Source: an uncultured Pelagibacteraceae bacterium (lineage in GTDB: Bacteria > Pseudomonadota > Alphaproteobacteria > Pelagibacterales > Pelagibacteraceae). From it: 61,898 nucleotides of DNA. Shown here one piece after another: positions 54,914 to 61,898 of the stretch. The stretch is taken from contig CACDDC010000006.1 in assembly GCA_902551455.1 (NCBI GenBank), forward strand, positions 1 to 61,898, written 5' to 3'. Both the position numbers and the translations under genes were made by a program. Positions within the stretch are counted from its first letter, which is position 1. Each line of letters opens with the position of its first letter. The notes under the pieces were generated by a model. It worked only from the letters and a program-made list of their open reading frames with translations, was not told the DNA's origin and did not search any database.

Positions 54914-54947
54914 TTAATTAAATTCAACTATTAAGATACATCTAAAT

Positions 54948-56162
54948 ATGAGTAAAATTAAGGTAAAAAAACCAGTTGTCGAGTTAAATGGTGATGAAAT
55001 GACTAGAGTTATATGGGAGTTTATTAAAAATAAATTAATACTTCCCTATCTTGATCTAGAAATTGATTATTACGACCTTGGAATAAAAAATCGAGATAAA
55101 ACAAATGATCAAATAACTGTTGACTGCGCAAAAGCAATTAAAAAAAATGGCGTGGGTATTAAATGTGCAACAATTACTCCTGACGAAGCAAGAGTTAAAG
55201 AATTTAATTTAAAAAAAATGTGGAGATCTCCAAATGGCACTATAAGGAATATATTAGGTGGAACAGTTTTCAGGGAACCTATTTTATGTAAAAATATTCC
55301 TAAATTGGTTCCTAGTTGGACTAACCCTATTTGTATAGGAAGACATGCATTTGGTGATCAGTATAGAGCAACTGATTTCAAAGTTCCTGGAAAAGGTAAA
55401 TTAGAAATAAAATGGACTTCAGAAGATGGATCTGAAAAAAAAGAGTATGAAGTATTTAATTTTCCAGGCCCAGGAATTGCTTTATCAATGTATAATTTAG
55501 ACAAGTCTATTAAAGACTTTGCAAGAGCATGCATGAATTATGGTATAAATAGAAAATGGCCGGTTTATTTATCAACCAAAAATACAATTTTAAAAAAATA
55601 TGATGGTAGGTTTAAAGATCTATTCCAAGAAATTTATGAAAAAGAATTTAAAGAAAAGTTTAAAGAAAGAAAAATAACTTATGAACACAGGCTTATTGAT
55701 GACATGGTGGCTTGCGCAATGAAGTGGAATGGAAATTATATATGGGCATGTAAAAATTATGATGGAGACGTACAATCTGATACTATAGCACAAGGATTTG
55801 GCTCTTTAGGATTAATGACAAGTGTGCTAATGACCCCTGATGGCAATACTATAGAAGCTGAAGCAGCACATGGTACTGTTACGAGGCACTATAGACTACA
55901 TCAACAAGGTAAAGAAACATCAACTAATCCTATAGCATCTATATTTGCATGGGCTAGAGGATTATATCATAGAGCAAAATTAGATAATAATGATGATCTA
56001 AAAAAATTCGTAAAAACTTTAGAAAAAGTTTGTGTTGAAACAGTTGAAAATGGTTCAATGACAAAAGATTTAGCTATACTTATTAGCTCTTCTACAAAAT
56101 ATTTAACAACTAATCAATTTTTGGATAAAATTGATGAAAATCTTAAAAAAAAGTTAAATTAA
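54948..56162 (+). CDS. icd: NADP-dependent isocitrate dehydrogenase
   Basis: Icd oxidises isocitrate to 2-oxoglutarate in the TCA cycle and supplies NADPH. The 404-residue sequence is of the homodimeric, eukaryote-like NADP class ([11 protein letters not shown] near the start, [16 protein letters not shown] at about 97-112, [10 protein letters not shown] near 305). This is not the E. coli class. It converges on alaS with a 9-bp overlap of the 3' ends. Confidence 0.96.
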   Translation: MSKIKVKKPVVELNGDEMTRVIWEFIKNKLILPYLDLEIDYYDLGIKNRDKTNDQITVDCAKAIKKNGVGIKCATITPDEARVKEFNLKKMWRSPNGTIRNILGGTVFREPILCKNIPKLVPSWTNPICIGRHAFGDQYRATDFKVPGKGKLEIKWTSEDGSEKKEYEVFNFPGPGIALSMYNLDKSIKDFARACMNYGINRKWPVYLSTKNTILKKYDGRFKDLFQEIYEKEFKEKFKERKITYEHRLIDDMVACAMKWNGNYIWACKNYDGDVQSDTIAQGFGSLGLMTSVLMTPDGNTIEAEAAHGTVTRHYRLHQQGKETSTNPIASIFAWARGLYHRAKLDNNDDLKKFVKTLEKVCVETVENGSMTKDLAILISSSTKYLTTNQFLDKIDENLKKKLN

Positions 56163-58820
56163 AGATTTTAATTTACCAAAAGATTCGTCGATCTTATCTT
56201 CTAATACACCACCTGCTTGTGCAAAATCCGGTCTTCCTCCACCTCCCTTCCCTCCAATGGTTTCAGAAGCTATTTTAGCAAATTCAACAGCGTTATATTT
56301 TTTAGTAAGTTTATCTGTAATTCCAACTGCTAATCCAATTTTATCATCTTTAGATGTAAATATAATTACTATTCCTTCTCCTATTTCTTGTTTTCCAGTA
56401 TCAACTAATTTTCTTAAGTCTTTTGTAGGTAGACCAACAATTTTTTGAAATCTAATATTTATATTTTTAATTTTTTCATCTTTAATGATATTTTTTGATT
56501 TATCATTCAAAATATCTTTTATGGATAGTTGATCATATTGCTTATTAAGGTTTTTGATTAATTCTTTTTTATCATCATTATCTAATTTAGGTTTGCCTCC
56601 TAACTTAATAATTTGTTCAGAAAGATTTTTTATTATCTCTTCATTTTTTTGGATTGATAAATCAGATAATTTTTCTTTTTTCGTTAAAAAATCTTCTAAT
56701 TGTTTATCTCTTAGAGCTTCAACTCTTCTTATCCCAGCCGCAATAGATGATTGGTTTACAATCTTAAATTTACCAATGTCCCCAGTATTTCTAACATGAG
56801 TTCCGCCACATAATTCCGTTGAAAAATAGTTGTTTTTTTCACTTCCCATTGAAAGAACTCTTACTTCATCTCCATATTTTTCACCAAATAAGGCTAGAGC
56901 ACCATTATCTACGGCTTCTTTAGGTGTCATTAATCTTGTTTTTACATCAGATTTTGTTTCAACCATTTCATTTACAAATTTCTCAATTTTATCTATTTCG
57001 TCACCTGAAATTGGTTTCATATGACTAAAATCAAATCTTAATCTGTCAGGAGCAACTAAAGATCCCTTTTGAATTACATGTGTTCCCAAAACTCTTCTTA
57101 ATGACTCATGTAGTAGATGGGTGGCAGAATGATAAGCTCTGATATTTTCTCTTCTCTCAACATCGATCTTCATTTCCACATTATCATTTAATTTGATTGA
57201 TCCTTTTTCAACTTTTCCATAATGAACATAAAGATCTCCAAGTTTTTTTTGAACATCAGTAACTTTAAATTTAAAATCAGCAGTAACTATATCTCCTGTA
57301 TCTCCTATTTGGCCACCTGACTCTCCATAAAAAGGGGTTTGATTTAAAATTATCATTGCTTCATCACCTTCATTTAAACTTTTTATTTCTTTACCATCTT
57401 TAATTAGAGATAAAATAATTCCTTCAGCTTGATTAGTTTCATATCCTAAAAATTCTGTAGGATTTAACTTATCTTTAATACTGAACCAAATATCATCAAC
57501 TGCACTATCACCTGAACCCTTCCAATTTTTTTTTGCAAGCTCTCTACTTTTATCCATTAACAATTTAAACTTAGCATGATCAACGGTTAGAGATTTATTT
57601 TTTAAAATATCTTCAGTAAGATCTAAAGGGAAGCCATAAGTATCATAAAGTTTAAAAGCAACTTCACCAGGTAAAACTTTGTTAACTTTATTAATCTCAT
57701 CATTCAAAATTTTCATACCTCTATCTAAAAGTACTAGAAATTTTTCTTCCTCCATTCTTAAAGTTTCTTTAATAAGTGACTCTGCTCTTTTAAGTTCAGG
57801 ATAATTATCTGACATCTCACTCAATAAAGTTTTGAAAATATTAAAAAATATTGGTTCTTTTGCGCCTAGGAAGTGAGAATGTCTCATTCCTCTTCTCATT
57901 ATCCTTCTTAAAACATATCCACGACCTTCGTTTGATGGTAAAACACCTTCAGCAATTAAAAATGAGCTGGCCCTTAAGTGATCAGCTATAACTCTAAAGC
58001 TTGATATATTTTTTTCATTAGGCCTTGTTTTTACAACTTCAGCTGTAGAATTAATTAGTTTTATGAAGTGATCTGTTTTGTAATTATCATGAGTACCTTG
58101 CAGTAAAGCTGCTATTCTTTCTAGCCCCATGCCAGTATCTACTGATGGTTTGGGAAGATTTATTCTTTTACTTTTTGAAACTTGTTCAAATTGCATAAAA
58201 ACTAAGTTCCAAATCTCTATATATCTATCTCCGTCCTGATTTTTTGTGCCTGGCAATCCTCCTATTAAATGATCACCATGATCATAAAATATTTCAGAGC
58301 AAGGCCCACATGGTCCTGTTTCTCCCATAGACCAGAAATTATCTGCAGTTGAAATTTTAATTATTCTATCTTCACCAAAACCAGTAATTTTTTTCCAAAT
58401 ATTAAAGGCTTCATCATCTTCGTTAAATACAGTAAAATATAGTTTATTTTTATCTATCCCAAAATCTTTTGTTATTAAATTCCAAGCAAGTTCAATTCCT
58501 CTATCTTTAAAATAATCTCCAAAAGAAAAATTTCCTAACATTTCAAAAAATGTGTGATGTCTAGGAGTGTATCCTACATTTTCTAAATCATTGTGTTTTC
58601 CTCCTGCTCTTACACATTTTTGAGATGTGGTTGCTCTTTGGTAATCTCTTTTTTCTAAACCAGTAAATACATTTTTAAATTGTACCATTCCAGAATTAGC
58701 AAACATTAAAGTAGGATCATTGTTGGGAACTAAATTGCTAGACTCAACAATTCTATGATCATTTTTCTCAAAGTATTTAAGAAAAGAATTTCTTATTTCA
58801 TTTAATGTTTTGCTGGCCAT
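56154..58820 (-). CDS. alaS: Alanine-tRNA ligase
   Basis: AlaS charges tRNA-Ala and edits mischarged Ser and Gly. The 888-residue protein has the full layout: class II catalytic core with R-N-S-F-L-K-Y-F near the start and [12 protein letters not shown] (about 82-93), then the editing domain with its zinc-binding H-S-A-T-H-L-L-H and [10 protein letters not shown], and the C-terminal oligomerisation domain with [15 protein letters not shown]. No truncation is seen. It lies 90 bp downstream of recA on the same strand, behind a terminator, as in several proteobacteria. Confidence 0.97.
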   Translation of the reverse strand: MASKTLNEIRNSFLKYFEKNDHRIVESSNLVPNNDPTLMFANSGMVQFKNVFTGLEKRDYQRATTSQKCVRAGGKHNDLENVGYTPRHHTFFEMLGNFSFGDYFKDRGIELAWNLITKDFGIDKNKLYFTVFNEDDEAFNIWKKITGFGEDRIIKISTADNFWSMGETGPCGPCSEIFYDHGDHLIGGLPGTKNQDGDRYIEIWNLVFMQFEQVSKSKRINLPKPSVDTGMGLERIAALLQGTHDNYKTDHFIKLINSTAEVVKTRPNEKNISSFRVIADHLRASSFLIAEGVLPSNEGRGYVLRRIMRRGMRHSHFLGAKEPIFFNIFKTLLSEMSDNYPELKRAESLIKETLRMEEEKFLVLLDRGMKILNDEINKVNKVLPGEVAFKLYDTYGFPLDLTEDILKNKSLTVDHAKFKLLMDKSRELAKKNWKGSGDSAVDDIWFSIKDKLNPTEFLGYETNQAEGIILSLIKDGKEIKSLNEGDEAMIILNQTPFYGESGGQIGDTGDIVTADFKFKVTDVQKKLGDLYVHYGKVEKGSIKLNDNVEMKIDVERRENIRAYHSATHLLHESLRRVLGTHVIQKGSLVAPDRLRFDFSHMKPISGDEIDKIEKFVNEMVETKSDVKTRLMTPKEAVDNGALALFGEKYGDEVRVLSMGSEKNNYFSTELCGGTHVRNTGDIGKFKIVNQSSIAAGIRRVEALRDKQLEDFLTKKEKLSDLSIQKNEEIIKNLSEQIIKLGGKPKLDNDDKKELIKNLNKQYDQLSIKDILNDKSKNIIKDEKIKNINIRFQKIVGLPTKDLRKLVDTGKQEIGEGIVIIFTSKDDKIGLAVGITDKLTKKYNAVEFAKIASETIGGKGGGGRPDFAQAGGVLEDKIDESFGKLKSLI

Positions 58821-58868
58821 ATTTTTAAAATACAGCTTTTTTGTTCGATGTCTAGATGACAGTAGGGA

Positions 58869-58897
58869 AAAAAGGCGCTTAAAACAAGCGCCTTTTT
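58869..58897 (-). terminator. Rho-independent terminator of recA
   Basis: A perfect 12-bp inverted repeat (AAAAAGGCGCTT / AAGCGCCTTTTT) with a 5-base loop starts 13 bp after the recA stop. Read on the minus strand, the GC-rich stem is followed by a T run, the classical form. Confidence 0.88.
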
Positions 58898-58910
58898 AGA
58901 TAACTAAAAG

Positions 58911-60035
58911 TTAATTCTTTTTTGATGGTACTTCGTCTTCTTTCGATTCAGTTTTTTCTTTTTCCTGATCTATAGGATTTCCTTCAATTTTTTTTGAAAT
59001 TACCCCAGCTTTTTCCCTTATAGCCATTTCTATTTCGGCTGCAGCTTTAGGATTTTGTTCTAAATAAAGTTTTGCATTCTCTCTACCCTGGCCAATTTTT
59101 TCACCTTTATATGCATACCAAGCACCTGATTTTTCTACAATCTCGGCCTTTGCACCTAAGTCAATTAATTCGCCAGATTTACTAATTCCCTTGCCATACA
59201 TTAAATCAAATTCTACAACTTTAAATGGCGGTGATACTTTGTTTTTAACAACTTTTACTCTGGTTGTGTTTCCAATAATATTTTCTTTTTCCTTTATTGC
59301 CCCTGTTCTTCTTATATCCATTCTTACTGATGAATAGAATTTAAGGGAATTTCCTCCTGAGGTAGTCTCAGGACTTCCAAACATAACACCAATTTTCATT
59401 CTTATTTGATTAATAAAAATGACCATTGTATTTGTTCTAGAAACTGAGCCAGTTAATTTTCTTAGTGCCTGGCTCATTAATCTTGCTTGAAGACCAACAT
59501 GATGATCACCCATATCTCCTTCAATTTCCGCTCTAGGAGTTAGCGCTGCAACAGAGTCTATTACAATAACTGACATTGATCCTGATTTGATCAAAGTATC
59601 TGTTATCTCTAATGCTTGTTCACCGGTATCTGGTTGGGAAATTAATAATTCTTCAGTGTTTACACCTAATTTTTTTGCATAAACTGGATCTAATGCATGC
59701 TCTGCATCAACAAATGCACAAATTCCTCCTGCTTTTTGAGCTTCAGCTACAACTTGTAATGCAAGTGTTGTTTTTCCAGATGATTCTGGTCCGTAAATTT
59801 CGATAATTCGCCCTTTTGGCAGTCCGCCAATTCCAAGCGCTAAATCTAAACTTAATGAGCCAGTTGAAACGGACTCTATGTCCATAGCTTTTTGCTGGCC
59901 AAGTTTCATTACAGATCCTTTTCCAAAAGTGTCTGTGATTTGACTTATTGCTGCGTCTAAAGCCTTATTTTTCTCTTTATTTTCCAATTCTTGATTTTTA
60001 GTAGATTTCACTACTTTTAAGTTATTTTTTGTCAT
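58911..60035 (-). CDS. recA: Recombinase RecA
   Basis: RecA forms filaments on single-stranded DNA for homologous recombination and repair. The 374-residue protein has the Walker A motif G-P-E-S-S-G-K-T-T at 82-90, [10 protein letters not shown] as Walker B, the L1/L2 region with [14 protein letters not shown] and an acidic, low-complexity C-terminus. No intein is seen. The N-terminus is about 20 residues longer than in E. coli, and a later ATG is possible. A promoter and an SOS-like element lie upstream. Confidence 0.97.
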   Translation of the reverse strand: MTKNNLKVVKSTKNQELENKEKNKALDAAISQITDTFGKGSVMKLGQQKAMDIESVSTGSLSLDLALGIGGLPKGRIIEIYGPESSGKTTLALQVVAEAQKAGGICAFVDAEHALDPVYAKKLGVNTEELLISQPDTGEQALEITDTLIKSGSMSVIVIDSVAALTPRAEIEGDMGDHHVGLQARLMSQALRKLTGSVSRTNTMVIFINQIRMKIGVMFGSPETTSGGNSLKFYSSVRMDIRRTGAIKEKENIIGNTTRVKVVKNKVSPPFKVVEFDLMYGKGISKSGELIDLGAKAEIVEKSGAWYAYKGEKIGQGRENAKLYLEQNPKAAAEIEMAIREKAGVISKKIEGNPIDQEKEKTESKEDEVPSKKN

Positions 60036-60081
60036 TTTTGCCTCTTTTTTTTACTTTTTTTATCATTCGAATCATAATTTA

Positions 60082-60109
60082 AATGTACACATTTTGTTCT
60101 CTTTGGCAA
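60082..60109 (-). promoter_or_regulatory. Putative recA promoter with SOS-like element
   Basis: On the minus strand TTGCCA (60109-60104) and TACATT (60087-60082) are 16 bp apart with a TG just before the -10. The sequence GAAC-N7-GTAC (60099-60085) overlaps spacer and -10. Its complement is one base from the alphaproteobacterial LexA box GTTC-N7-GTTC. Confidence 0.4.
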
Positions 60110-60143
60110 TAAAATTATAAAATTAGTTAAAAAAACCTAATAT

Positions 60144-61445
60144 TTATTGAAGTTTTAAATAGTCGCTATTCAATAGTCCGATTGATTTTAAAAGATTGAA
60201 CTGAGACAACAAATAGTTTCTTTCAGAATTAGCCAAAGAAATTTTGGCACTTAATAAAAGGGAATTAGATTGAATAACATCTAAAGTAGATCTTTGTCCG
60301 GCGCCACTTTCATACTCTCCTGTAATGCCCTCATTTGCTATTTCAGCAGCTTGAACTTGGGATTTAACAGATTCCAATAGACTTTTTGATGACTGTAAAT
60401 TTGACCAAGCGCTCGCGATATTTGTCTTATTACTTTTAAGCACATTATCATAAAGCAATTTTTTTCTATTATTTAAATTTTTATTTTTTTTTACTTTTGC
60501 ATAATTTTTTCCACCTGAATAAAATGGCCAAGAGACCGTTGCTTTTAAAATATCTTTCTGTCTTTCGTCATAAGTAGTGCTCAGATCTTCTGAGTAACTT
60601 TTTTCAAGAGATATACTTGCTGATGGTGATAGGTCTGATTTAGCAATTTGAACATCTTTTTCTGATTGCTCAAGTTCAATTTTTGAAATTGTAATATCAG
60701 GATTATTTTTTTTTGATAAATCTAAAGCTTCATTTAAATCATTAGGAATTTTTCCAGTAAAATTTATAGATTTTTCTAAACTTTCTACATCAGTTATTGG
60801 ACCAATAACATTTTCATAGTTTAATCTGCTTGTAATAAAATTATTTTGAGACTCTATAAGTTTTGCTTTTGCTCCTAATAAAGATGATTCTGATTGGGCT
60901 AAATCAGATAAAGTTATATCTCCTTTATCAAGCCTAATTCTATCTGTTTCTACTTGTCTTTCCAAAAGATTAACATTGATTTGATTAATTATAACTTTCT
61001 CGTTTGCTAAAATTATACCTGAATAAACTTCAACTGCTTTATATAATATTTCTTGTTCTTTCTTTAATAATTTAGCTTCAGCTAAAAAAATTCCTGACTC
61101 ATTTTTTTGGTAATCAGCTTTTCTACCAAAATCAATAATTTTTTGATCGATTTTTAGTGTAGTAGTTAAAGGGTCTACATCGCTGATGGATGCGTCTGAA
61201 CCATCTCGATTAGTAAGTTTGTTTGTATCTTCAGAGCTTTTTGACCCAGTAATTGTAACGCTCGGAAGATAATTGCTTCTTGATATGTTTAGGTCTTCTT
61301 TTGCAACATCAATATTTTCTCTTTCAGCATTCAATTCTGTATTATTTTTAAAAGCTGATGTTAATGCTTCATAAAGTGAAATCGCGAATGCTTCACTAAA
61401 TATTAAGCCATAAATCAATAAAGTTAATAAAATTCTTTTTATCAT
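60144..61445 (-). CDS. TolC-family outer-membrane channel protein
   Basis: TolC-type proteins form trimeric outer-membrane channels for type I secretion or drug efflux. The 433-residue protein has a signal peptide (about residues 1-22, ending F-A-I), two repeated helical halves with the N-N-T-E-L and N-P-D-I motifs at the start of each, and amphipathic strands. S-L-Y-E-A-L-T-S-A follows the signal. The inner-membrane and adaptor partners are not in the window. It overlaps the upstream gene by 4 bp. Confidence 0.9.
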   Translation of the reverse strand: MIKRILLTLLIYGLIFSEAFAISLYEALTSAFKNNTELNAERENIDVAKEDLNISRSNYLPSVTITGSKSSEDTNKLTNRDGSDASISDVDPLTTTLKIDQKIIDFGRKADYQKNESGIFLAEAKLLKKEQEILYKAVEVYSGIILANEKVIINQINVNLLERQVETDRIRLDKGDITLSDLAQSESSLLGAKAKLIESQNNFITSRLNYENVIGPITDVESLEKSINFTGKIPNDLNEALDLSKKNNPDITISKIELEQSEKDVQIAKSDLSPSASISLEKSYSEDLSTTYDERQKDILKATVSWPFYSGGKNYAKVKKNKNLNNRKKLLYDNVLKSNKTNIASAWSNLQSSKSLLESVKSQVQAAEIANEGITGEYESGAGQRSTLDVIQSNSLLLSAKISLANSERNYLLSQFNLLKSIGLLNSDYLKLQ

Positions 61446-61898
61446 TTTTTATTATATTTAATAAATTTAATTTGATGATTACTATTTAAATTTAAAATAA
61501 TCGAGGCATATTTTGGCACGTCTTTAAACATATTTTGAGTAATTCTTTGATATGTTTGCATAAAATTAACTATATCTTCTTTGTTCATTATTTTTAAATT
61601 TTTCTTATTTTTTGATTTTAACCATAATCTTTTTTCCTGTTTTATTCTCCATTTCTGAAGTAAATCAAATCTATTAGCTTTAAGATAAATTATTTCATTT
61701 AATTGTTTAAATAAATTTTTATAATTCGTTTTTAATTGAGTATTAACATACTTTCTCCATATTAAATTTGAATCTTTTACTTTTTCTAAGGAATTTATTG
61801 GTTTTTTGATTTTAGAATTTTTTTGAGCTTTTGCACCAACGCACCAACCTTCAAATATTATCACATCAGGTCTATAATTAATTTTATACCACGATTTT
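61442..61898 (-). CDS. D-glycerate kinase-like P-loop kinase, N-terminus cut by window end
   Basis: About 150 C-terminal residues are present. The frame is open to the last base, so the start lies beyond 61898, and the GTG at 61864 is internal. The segment I-I-F-E-G-W-C-V-G-A, the region D-S-N-L-I-W-R-K-Y-V-N and the Q-K-W-R-I-K-Q-E-K-R-L segment match the YggC/GLYK-type glycerate 3-kinase group related to uridine kinase. Phosphorylation of glycerate is inferred from homology only. The P-loop is not in the window. It overlaps the TolC-family gene by 4 bp. Confidence 0.78.
   Translation of the reverse strand, partial: KSWYKINYRPDVIIFEGWCVGAKAQKNSKIKKPINSLEKVKDSNLIWRKYVNTQLKTNYKNLFKQLNEIIYLKANRFDLLQKWRIKQEKRLWLKSKNKKNLKIMNKEDIVNFMQTYQRITQNMFKDVPKYASIILNLNSNHQIKFIKYNKK

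Overview
The window looks like a near-complete stretch of a streamlined SAR11-type (Candidatus Pelagibacter-like) alphaproteobacterial chromosome. The reasons are very AT-rich DNA, genes that abut or overlap by 1-11 bp, no gap above about 185 bp, an alphaproteobacterial gene order (surA-pdxA-rsmA, rpsF-rpsR-rplI-dnaB, cvpA-purF), and a tandem glycine riboswitch in front of gcvT, a known SAR11 trait. The assignment is by recognition, not by alignment. I saw no tRNA, rRNA, CRISPR array, insertion sequence, prophage or origin.

Layout. 1-9.6 kb: tail of purN, ndk and pepA, then lipopolysaccharide export and outer-membrane biogenesis (lptF, lptG, lptD, and surA, which carries a frameshift), pdxA and rsmA. 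9.6-12.2 kb: gmk and fatty-acid genes acpP, fabG, fabD on the minus strand. 12.3-24.6 kb: ribosomal genes, dnaB, an RND/MMPL exporter, cvpA, purF, a YyaL-type thioredoxin-fold protein, two transporters, a charged protein built of 7-residue repeats and a small unknown protein. 24.6-30.3 kb: an arginine:glycine amidinotransferase homologue, a DMT transporter, moeA, a SufU/IscU-like scaffold, an HPP membrane protein and an NAD-dependent formate dehydrogenase. 30.3-38.7 kb: accessory metabolism, namely a 2OG-Fe(II) oxygenase-like protein, a FOXRED1-like flavoprotein, TspO, PsiE, two SDRs, and a cluster of DUF3833, Cfa-type methyltransferase, DUF1365 and a flavin amine oxidase resembling photo-oxidative-stress lipid-modification clusters.

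38.7-50.6 kb is the metabolic centre: gcvP-gcvH-gcvT under the tandem glycine riboswitch, then a DMT transporter with pxpC-pxpB (5-oxoprolinase subunits), divergent from pxpA, a PuuE-type allantoinase, allantoicase, ureidoglycolate lyase and an NCS1 permease. Read together, this suggests uptake of a purine-derived ureide and its conversion to glyoxylate beside the glycine cleavage system. 50.8-61.9 kb: a TerC membrane protein, a TPR protein, rlmE, a GT8-like glycosyltransferase, pssA and psd (phosphatidylethanolamine synthesis), icd, alaS, recA, a TolC-family channel and the end of a glycerate-kinase-like gene.

Glycine, glyoxylate and C1 metabolism links several loci (gcvTHP, amidinotransferase, allantoin route, formate dehydrogenase). 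The features most worth a second look are the riboswitch whose second P1 helix ends at the gcvT start codon, the ureide cluster, the lipid-modification cluster without its usual sigma/anti-sigma pair, the surA frameshift and the 7-residue-repeat protein.
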